Source: Phocoena phocoena
Lineage: Eukaryota; Chordata; Mammalia; Artiodactyla; Phocoenidae
Direction: 5' to 3'
Length of the DNA stretch: 64,000 nucleotides
NCBI RefSeq assembly: GCF_963924675.1
Contig: NC_089225.1
Coordinates: forward strand, 110,064,313 to 110,128,312
The position numbers were made by a program, and so were the translations under genes. Positions within the stretch are counted from its first letter, which is position 1; every line of letters begins with the position of its first letter. The notes beneath the pieces were generated by a model that was not told where the DNA came from, did no database searches, and saw only the letters and a program-made list of their open reading frames with translations. This document shows, one piece after another, positions 56,610 to 64,000 of the stretch.

Positions 56610-58559
56610 ATAAGAGCATTTTCTAAAATATATTACTAACAACACGCTAAATAATGAAGGAAAGAAAAATTCCTCCCTAACATCAGGAACAAGACAAGGA
56701 TGACCCTCTCACAACTTCTATTCAGCATTGTACTGGAGGTTCTAGCCAGGGCAACTAGGCAAGAAAAAGAAATAAAATTTATACTGATTGAAAAAGAAGA
56801 AGTAAAATTATCTATTTTTTGTAGATGACATGATCTTATATACAGAAAATCCTAAGGAACTTTGAGAACTAATAAATGAGCTCACAAAGTTTCAGGATAC
56901 AAGATTGATTATTTAAAAAATCAATTATTTTTCTCTACACTAACAATTCCAAAATGATGTTATGGAAGCAATCTCCTTTATAATAGCATCAAAAAAATAA
57001 TAAAATGCTCACGAAAAGAAGAGCAAGACTTGAGTACTGAAAACAAGAAAACATCACTGCAAGAAATTAAATAGAAAGACATCTTGTCTTCATGGATTGG
57101 AAGACTTAATGCTGTTTAGATGGCAATACGCCCCCAAATGACCTACAGATTCAGTGCAATCCTTATCAAAATCCCAACTTTATTTCTCACAGAAATAAGC
57201 AAACAGATCCTAAAATTCATAAGGAAATGTAAGGATCCAGAAGAGCCAAAACAATTTTTAAAAATAAGGACAAAGTTGGAGGACTCACACATCCCACTTT
57301 CAAAACTTACTGCGAAGTGATAGTAATCAAGCTAGTATTGGCATAAAGATAGACATAAAGATCAATGGATTAGAAATGAGAATCCAGAAAAGTTTCATAC
57401 ATCTATGGTCCATTGATTTTTGACAAGGGTGCCAAAACAACGCAACAGGTAAAGAGTGATCTTTTCTACAAATGGTGCTAGGACCACTGGATATCTACAT
57501 GCAAGGAATGAATTCAGACTCCTATCTCATAACACATACAAAAATGAACTCAAAATGAATCACAGACTTAAAGGTAAGAGCTAAAACTATAAAACTCATA
57601 GAAGAAAGTATTAGAGTAAATCTGTGTGACTTTCAGTTAGGCTGAGTCTTCTTAGAACACGAAAAGCAAAAGAAACCAAAGGAAAATAAAAACAGATAAA
57701 TTGGACTTCATCAAAATTTAAAATTTGCATGCTTCAAAGGACACTCTCAAGAAAGAGAAAAGACAACCCACAGACTAGGAGAAAATATCTGCAAATCAAA
57801 TACCTGATAAAGGTCTAGTATCCAAAACATATAAAGAACTCTTACAGCTCAATAAAAAGAAAACTCAATTTTTTAAGTGGACAAAGAATTTGAATAGACA
57901 ATTCTCTGCAGAAGATATACAAATGACCAATAAGCACATGAAAAATACCACTAATCATTAAGAAAAAGCATATCAAAAATGAGATACCACTTCACATCCA
58001 CTAAAGGCTATAATCAAAAAACAGATAATAACAACTGTTGGTAAAGACGTGGAGAAATTGAAACCCTCGTACATTGTTGAAAAGAATATAAAATGGTGCA
58101 GCTGCCGTGAAAATAGTTGGCAATTTCTCATAAAGTTCAACATAGAGTTATCATTTGATTCAGCAATTCCATTCCTAAGTGTATACTTAAGAGAAATGCA
58201 AACATATGTCCACACAAAACCTTGTACACAGATGTTCATAGCAGCATTACTTATAATAGCCACAAAGTAGAAACAACGCAAATGTCCATCAACTAATGAA
58301 TGGATTAACAAAATGTGGTATATCCATACAATGGAATATTATTCAGTCACAGAAAGGAATGAAGTACTGACACATGCTACAGTGTGAGTGAACCTTGTTA
58401 TGCTAACTGAAAGAAACCAATCACAAAAGGCCACATCTTGAATAATTCCATTTGTATGAAAAGTCCAGAATAGGCAAATCTATAGAAACAGAGAGTTGAT
58501 TTTTTGGAACTGAGGCGACATGGGGAGTGACCGATAATGAGGTATGGGGTTTCTTTCAT
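56610..58559 (+). repeat. L1 ORF2 relic with RT motif, plus 3'UTR start
   Basis: Starts in the RT domain (aggaacaagacaaggatgac, ttgtactggaggttctagcc). The RT catalytic motif is readable as FVDDMI at 56818-56835, where active L1s have FADD. It continues through ctacagattcagtgcaatcc, ttggaggactcacacatccc, aatggtgctaggaccactgg, caaacatatgtccacacaaa and acaatggaatattattcagt to a 3'UTR motif catggggagtgaccgataat. Multiple stops make it inactive. Confidence 0.85.
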
Positions 58560-58925
58560 GAGAGAGATTTGTGGCTGGCTTTGAAGATAGAGAGGAGACA
58601 TCTGAGGAGGGATGGAGGCAGCTTCCAGGAGCAGAAATCGAACATCAAGGAAATGGGAACCTCAGTCCTACAACCACAAGGAACTAAATTCAGCCAACAA
58701 CCTGAGTGATCCTAGAGGTGGATTTTTCTCCAGGACGTCCAGAGAGGAACACAGCCCCAGGGGCATCTTGATTCCAGCCTTACAAGACCCTGAGCCGAGG
58801 ACCCAGCCATGCCTCTCCCAGACCTCTGATCTACAGAACTAGCAGCTGATAACTGAGTGCTGTTTTAAGTTGTTAGGTCTGTGGTAAGTTCATTGTCATG
58901 CAGCAAAAGTCAGCACAGCCTGCTG
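58560..58925 (+). repeat. Old LTR-like repeat (same family as 2235-2735)
   Basis: Order ttgtggctggctttgaagat, gaggcagcttccaggagcag, catcttgattccagccttac, ctgatctacagaactagcag, gttttaagttgttaggtctg and gtcatgcagcaaaagtcagc reads the plus strand of the family whose reverse is at 2235-2735 and 40915-41500. Confidence 0.55.
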
Positions 58926-59309
58926 TTTATGGCGTGGCTTTTCTCTCACTCTTCAACACATGTCCCTGCTCTTTTGTAGCAACACACGTGCCTGCAAACT
59001 TGTAGACCAGGAATTTTTACAAAGGGTGAAGCCGGTCTGCTCAAAAACATGACATTTTTGAGGGCTATCTACAACATCTAATACTTTGAAAAGATGTAAA
59101 AGGACACTAAAGAGAACAAAAATAAAAACTGATTTAAAAAGTAAATGTATAAAAGAAGATGAAAAGTTTTGTCATTAAGTATTAAAGGGCAAGGGAGTAA
59201 AATGCAATGTAAATATTTTACTGGCCAATGTAAAACTAGTAATTCTACCATGTGATAAGAATCAAAAGGAAATCTTCTAAAGGTTAATGTAACAAACTAA
59301 AAGGCAATT
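58926..59309. other. Unassigned A/T-rich DNA
   Basis: Nothing recognised. Confidence 0.4.
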
Positions 59310-59425
59310 TTTGTCTTCTAGGTTTCTTGAGATATAATGGGCAGGCAACACTGTGTAAGTTTAAGGTGTACAGCATAATGATTTGATTTATGTAGATCAT
59401 GAAATGATTACTAAAAGGCAATTTT
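59310..59425 (-). repeat. L1M 3'UTR fragment, reverse
   Basis: Plus strand ttgagatataatgggcaggc, taaggtgtacagcataatga, tttgatttatgtagatcatg and aaatgatta match the reverse of an old L1MA/MB-type 3' end. Confidence 0.6.
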
Positions 59426-59555
59426 AAAAGTTAAAAATTATTTTTAAACTTTTTAGAAATTAATTTTTAAAACAAAAATTGATGTTAAAAATTATAAAAC
59501 AAAAGAAATTATTAAAAATTAAAAGTAGAACCATTTTACAGAAAAGAACAGAAAT

Positions 59556-59700
59556 TCTAAAACTTTTTTTTAACATCTTTATTGGAGTATAATTCCTTTA
59601 CAATGGTGTCTTAGTTTCTGCTTTATAACAAAGTGAATCAGTTATACATATACATATGTTCCCATATCTCTTTCCTCTTGCGTCTCCCTCCCTCTAAAAT
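59556..59700 (-). mobile_element. Very short L1 3' end with probable TSD
   Basis: The body (59563-59692) reads, on the plus strand, poly(T), acatctttattggagtataa, tttacaatggtgtcttagtt, tgctttataacaaagtgaat, cccatatctctttcctcttg and cgtctccctccc. The flanks share tctaaaa (59556-59562 and 59693-59699). It is a roughly 130-bp 3' copy of the same subfamily as 38817-39111. Confidence 0.85.
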
Positions 59701-60029
59701 TTCTTAATTAAAAACAAATAGAAGTTAAGTGAAATAAGCAGGACCATATAATGAAAATCATTAAATTTCAATGAAATAATACAACACACCCCAGAGGCAA
59801 TTTAAGACTAAGGTCATTGAAACCTGAGATTCCAAGAAAGTAAGGGAAACAGATGAAGCTTCAAGGAAAGGTGAGCACCTTACAGGGTGTGCCAGCCCTC
59901 AGCCTCGGGGTCTAGTGGCTAGTGAGGACCAGAAGGACACTGTCTCCCAAATCGCTGGCCCTTCACTTTCAGGTAGATCACTACCCACAGGTGCAGACTT
60001 ATGTCCAGGGAGCCAGTGCCTTAAAGAGC
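59701..60029. other. Unassigned DNA
   Basis: No gene or repeat recognised. Confidence 0.4.
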
Positions 60030-60130
60030 CTTCCAAGTATGTATTTGTATAAAGATTCACTTTGCTGTACACTTGAAACTAACACAACATTGTAAATCAA
60101 TTACACCCCAATAAAAATTTAAAAAAAAAG
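60030..60130 (+). repeat. L1 3' terminus
   Basis: The last 100 bp of an L1: attcactttgctgtacactt, gaaactaacacaacattgta, aatcaattacaccccaataa and an A-tail. Confidence 0.8.
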
Positions 60131-61005
60131 AAACCTACCTCTTAGTACCTGGACATAGGAAGCAATTAATAGGAATATGGCGAGTTTCATGAGAGAAAAC
60201 GTCTCATTAGTTGATAACCAAGAGGCCTCAATGAAATGGAGATGCAGAAATACTGCTGGTTGCAGGTCATTGTAAGCTTCTTGCATTATTCCTTCTCTTT
60301 GGTGACAATACATAAAATAGTTCATGGATTAATCTGAGCTAACATTAGAAAACAAATATTCTCTAAGCATAACCTACCACCTCATCTCTCTGTTCATCTG
60401 TTGGCTTCTATTATTTTGTTTCTTCTATGCAAAGAAGTTTGCTTACTTGGAAGTAAAGTGTTTGAAATATCACCAACAAATTAAAAAAAGAAATCCCTGT
60501 AAGCTTTCAGAAGTGCAGCTTTTTCCCAGGCTACACTCACCCCAGCCTCCACCCATAGTCCAGGGGTTCTGTCTTCTGCTGGAGGTGGGGGAGCTGTCCA
60601 GTCCCCCCAGCACCAAGGAGATGGCACATCTGTGCCCTGCACGGAGCAGTGGTTCCCCCGCGGCGTGGGGAGGACCCAGGAGTCCCGCCGTCCTCTTGTA
60701 GCTGCCCTCAGCCCAACTCCATGTCTCTTAAGGCACCTACCAGGTGCAGTCTGCCCTACACATTGCCTGTCCAGGCATCACAGTTCTCCTGTAGGAACTG
60801 GGATCCCTTGGACACAAAACTGTTGTCAACCACAGCCTAACCCTGACCCCCAGGAGAATCAGCCCACACCCTCCATAGACAGCTGTGGAGAAGAGACATA
60901 AGGTGGCCCAGAAACCTCCAAATGAGCAAAACTTGATTAGTCTCCATGGGGTAGGACAGGACAATGCACGTCCACAAGCCTTTAGTTCATGGTGGCTAGT
61001 TAGGA
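60131..61005. other. Unassigned DNA
   Basis: GC-richer from 60520 to 60850 with overlapping frames of 63-111 codons on both strands, none with a domain. No repeat recognised. Confidence 0.4.
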
Positions 61006-61077
61006 GGGGGTGTAGCTCAGTGATAGAGTACATGCTTGGCATGTATGAGACCCTGGGTTCAATCCCCAGCACCTCCA
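61006..61077 (+). tRNA. tRNA-Ala-like gene or pseudogene, anticodon GGC
   Basis: A 72-nt cloverleaf can be drawn. The acceptor GGGGGTG (61006-61012) pairs with CACCTCC (61070-61076) with one G-T, followed by discriminator A at 61077. The D arm is GCTC...GAGT. The anticodon stem CATGC/GTATG encloses TTGGCAT, with anticodon GGC at 61038-61040. The T stem CTGGG/CCCAG encloses TTCAATC. The A-box-like tagctcagtgatagagta and B box ggttcaatccc are present. A T5 run (61091-61095) 13 bases downstream could end RNA polymerase III transcription. The sequence closely resembles mammalian tRNA-Ala(AGC), with A34 replaced by G. No SINE tail follows. It may be a decayed copy, a tRNA-derived repeat or a functional variant. 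Confidence 0.72.
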
Positions 61078-61090
61078 GGTATTGGCTCTA

Positions 61091-61095
61091 TTTTT
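61091..61095 (+). terminator. Candidate Pol III terminator of the tRNA-like locus
   Basis: TTTTT on the coding strand, 13 bases after the discriminator base, is the usual distance for RNA polymerase III termination. It could also be a chance T-run. Confidence 0.5.
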
Positions 61096-61480
61096 CTCTA
61101 GTGGAATAATGATGGAATATTGTTCAAACATTGTGGCTAAAGCAGTCACTACGGGGGCCTAAAACACATGAAAGTGAGCAGAGATGCTCATTCCCTCTCC
61201 ACCCAGATGCTCAGGTCCTAAGCTTCTCTGGGGGTCCACTGTACTTGCTCAGCACCTGCCTATAATGGAAGGGTGCCTGGAAAGTGCCCCTGTCCTCCTG
61301 GTTCTTATGTCATTGTTCCGTGGCTCCTCTTTGTAAATATCAGGACGGGCAGGGTGCCTGTTGCAGAGGAAGTGGAGGAGCTGCTCTGCAACGTCTCCAG
61401 GTCACACCCAGAGAGGACCTCAGCCTCTCCTGCAAATGCACTGGGCTCCTTGCCCAGAGCTCTTTAAAAATCAGCATGGA
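61096..61480. other. Unassigned DNA
   Basis: No repeat or gene recognised before the L1 5' end. Confidence 0.4.
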
Positions 61481-62309
61481 GGAGACCTTCAAGATGACGG
61501 AGGAGTAAGACATGGAGATCACCTTCCTCCCCACAAATACATCAGAAATACATCTACATGTGGAACAACTCCTACAGAACACCTACTGAACGCTGGCAGA
61601 AGACCTCAGACTTCCCGAAAGGGTGCGTGAGGAGAGAAGATTCGGAGCACCACCTAAACAAGCTCCAGAGATGGGCGTGAGCCATGGCAATCAGTGCAGA
61701 CATCAGAGACGGGCATGAAACGCTAAGGCTGCTGCTGCTGCCACCAAGGAGCCTGTGTACAAGCACAGGTCACTCTCCACACCTCCCCTCACGGGAGCCT
61801 GTACAGCCCGCCACTGCCAGGGTCCCATGATCCAGGGACAACTTCCCCCGGAGAACACACATCATGCCCCAGGCTGGTACTACGTCACGCCGGCCTCTGC
61901 CACCTCAGGCTCGCCCCGCACTCCGTGCCCCTCCCTCCCCCGGCCTGAGTGAGCCAGAGTCCCCCGAGTCAGCTGCTCCTTTAACCCTGTCCTGTCTGAG
62001 CGAAGAACAGACGCCCTCCGGTGACCTACACACAGAGGCGGGGCCAAATACAAAGCTGAACCCCGGGAGCTGTGTGAACAAAGAAGAGAAAGGGAAATTT
62101 CTCCCAGCAGCCTCAGGAGCAGCGGATTAAATCCCCACAATCAACCTGATGTATCCTGCATTTGTGAAATACCTGAATAGACAATGAATCATCCCAAAAT
62201 TGAGGCGGTGGACTTTGGGGGCAACTGTAGACTTAGGGTTTGCTTTCTGCATCTAATTTGTTTACCTTAGCTTAGTATTTAGAGTTTATTATCATTGGTA
62301 GATTTATTG

Positions 62310-62650
62310 ATTTGGTTGCTCTCTTCCTTTTTTTTATATATATATAGATTTTTTTTCCTTTTTCTCTTTGTAAGTGTGTATGTGTATGCTTCTTTGTGTG
62401 ATTTTGTCTGTATAACTTTGTTTTTACCATTTGTCCTATGGTTCTGTCTGTCCGTTTCTTTTTTATTTCAGCATACTTTTTAGTACTAGTTATCATTGGT
62501 GGATTTGTTTTTGGTTTTGTTGCTCTCTTTCTTTCTTTCTTTCTCTTTCTTTATTACTTTTTAATTTTTAATTTTTAATAATTTTTTAATAACTTTTTTC
62601 TTTTCTTTTCTTTTCTTTCCTTCTTTCTTTCTTTCTTTTCCCTTTTCTCC
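62310..62650. repeat. T-rich low-complexity stretch in the L1 5'UTR
   Basis: Includes a short TATATATA run (62336-62345), (CTTT)n at 62526-62550 and (TTTTC)n at 62599-62637. It is a normal but length-variable part of this L1 5'UTR type. Confidence 0.8.
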
Positions 62651-63162
62651 CTTTTCTTCTGAGCCATGTGGCTGACACAGTCTTGGTGCTCCGGCCAGGT
62701 ATCAGACCCATGCCTCTGAGGTGGGAGAGCCGAGTTCAGGACACTGGTCAACCAGAGAGCTCCTGCCACACGTAATATCAAATGGTGAAAGCTCTCCCAG
62801 GGATCTCTATCTCAACGTTAAGACCCAGCTCTGCTCAACGACCAGCAAGCTACAGTGTGGGACACCCTATGCCAAACAACTAGAAAGACAGGAACACAAA
62901 CTCACTCATTAGCAGAGAGGCCACCTAAAATCAAAATAAGGTCACAGACACCCCAAAACACATAACCAGACGTGGACCTGCCCACCAGAAAGACAAGATC
63001 CAGCCTCACCCACCAGAACACTGGCACAAGTCCCCTCCACCAGGAAGCCTACACAACCCACTGAACCAACCTTAGCCACTGGAGGACAGACACCAAAAAT
63101 GACAGGAACTACAAACCTCCAGCCTGGGAAAAGGAGGCCCCAAACACAGTAAGTTAAGCAAA

Positions 63163-64000
63163 ATGAGAAGACAGAGAAACACACAGCAGATGAAGGAGCA
63201 AGGTAAAAACCCACCAGACCTAACAAATGAAGAGGAAATAGGCAGTCTACCTGAAAAAGAATTCAGAATAATGATAGTAGAGATGATCCAAAATCTTTGA
63301 AATAAAATGGAAAAAATACAAGAAAAGTTTAACAAGGACCTAGAAGAACTAAAGAGCAAACAGACAATGATGAACAACACAAGAAATGAAGTTAAACATT
63401 CTCTAGAAGGAATCAATAGCACAATAACTGAGGCAGAAGAACGGATAAGTGACCTGGAAGATAAAATAGTGGAAATAACTACTGCAGAGCAGAATAAAGA
63501 AAAAAGAATGAAAAGAATTAAGGACAGTCTCAGAGACCTTTGGGACAACATTAAATGCACCAACATTCGAATTATAGGGGTCCCAGAAGAAGAAGAGAAA
63601 AAGAAAGGGACTAAGAAAATATTTGAAGAGATTATAGTTGAAAACTTCCCTAATATGGGAAAGGAAATAGTTAATCAAGTCCAGAAAGCACAGAGAGTCC
63701 CATACAGGATAAATCCAAGGAGAAACACACCAAGACACATATTAACCAGACTATCAAAAATTAAATACAAAGAAAAAAATATTAAAAGCAACAAGGGAAA
63801 AACAAATAACATACAAGAGAATCCCCATAAGGTTAACAGCTGATCTTTCAGCAGAAACTCTGCAAGCCAGAAGGGACTGGCAGGACATATTTAAAGTGAT
63901 GAAAGGGAAAAACCTAGAACCAAAATTACTCTACCCAGCAAGGATCTCATTCAGATTCGATGGAGAAATTAAAACCTTTACAGACAAGCAAAAGCTAAGT
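63163..64000 (+). pseudogene. L1 ORF1 (ORF1p), broken by a stop and a frameshift
   Basis: ORF1p is the RNA-binding trimeric chaperone that packages L1 RNA in the cytoplasm. The start at 63163 gives MRRQRNTQQMKEQGK; after 45 codons an in-frame TGA at 63298-63300 stops it. Three codons on, a methionine at 63307 reopens the same frame for 178 codons. That part has a coiled-coil-like, E/K/L-rich N-terminal half (EEAEERISDLEDKI-type heptads) and the start of the RRM (NIRIIGVPEEEE, then FEEIIVENFPNM). A seven-A run at 63773-63779 appears to hold one extra base. After it the conserved C-terminal part (LQARRDWQDIFKVMKG, LYPARISFRFDGEIKTF) continues in the next frame, while frame one stops at 63843. 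The copy cannot make intact ORF1p. The family reference is from memory. Confidence 0.9.

Larger units (their letters stand above)
61481..64000 (+). mobile_element. 5'-complete L1, continues past window end
   Basis: Starts with the cetartiodactyl L1 5' terminus (gagaccttcaagatgacgga, taagacatggagatcacctt) and has a 5'UTR of about 1.7 kb. Landmarks are gaacgctggcagaagacctc, acacagaggcggggccaaat, tgaaccccgggagctgtgtg and acaatgaatcatcccaaaat. The 5'UTR also holds a T-rich low-complexity stretch (62310-62650) and a GTGGCTGACACAGTCTTGG segment. ORF1 follows at 63163. ORF2 would lie outside the window. L1 5'UTRs carry an internal RNA polymerase II promoter. The nearest 5' boundary is approximate to within about 10 bases, and its target-site duplication cannot be seen here. 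Confidence 0.9.

Overview
The window is 64 kb of mammalian nuclear DNA, and the repeats point to a cetacean, most likely a toothed whale or dolphin. At least fourteen tRNA-derived SINEs of the CHR type are present. They carry the shared head motif cttccctggtggcgcagtgg and come in short (about 200 bp), long (about 330 bp) and CHR-2-tailed forms. This family is known from whales, hippos and ruminants, and the short GC-rich form dominating here is the cetacean one. L1 3' ends of the cetartiodactyl type, a palindromic mariner MITE, and older MIR, L2 and MLT1-type copies complete the picture. I found no intact protein-coding gene. The longest open frames are explained by SINE antisense strands, L1 debris, low-complexity DNA or chance.

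Layout. 1-7.5 kb: mostly unassigned DNA with an L2 3' end, old LTR-like copies in minus orientation, and two truncated L1 tails, one (5049-5440) framed by a perfect 17-bp target-site duplication. 7.5-16 kb: a dense block of decayed L1 ORF2 and 3'UTR pieces, mostly plus strand, broken by four SINEs, a (TG)n tract and an MLT1 LTR. 16-32 kb: mostly unassigned DNA with scattered LTR-like copies, one CHR-2 SINE, MIR and L2 relics, and an L1 tail that carries the mariner MITE. 32-39 kb: successive L1 fragments in the same orientation with nested SINEs. 39-46 kb: SINEs, an old LTR-like copy and about 4.5 kb without a recognised repeat. 46.6-51 kb: another L1 with a head-to-head SINE pair, a GATA array with a 60-bp internal duplication, and a further L1 tail. 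51.7 kb: an uninterrupted 238-nt purine tract. 52-56 kb: three SINEs and a probable LTR. 56.6-59 kb: an L1 ORF2 relic that still shows its FVDD reverse-transcriptase motif. 61.0 kb: a tRNA-Ala-like locus. 61.48-64.0 kb: the 5' end of a full-length-type L1 with ORF1, running off the window.

The most unusual elements are the tRNA-Ala-shaped sequence with a GGC anticodon and a downstream T5 terminator, the hairpin-forming mariner MITE nested in an L1, the 5'-complete L1 inactivated by one stop and one frameshift, and several repeat-free, A/T-motif-rich islands that may be conserved regulatory DNA. No operon-like or pathway-like organisation exists here. The region reads as intergenic or deep intronic, and the relationships among features are those of nested insertions. 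Repeat family names are from memory and were not checked against a library.
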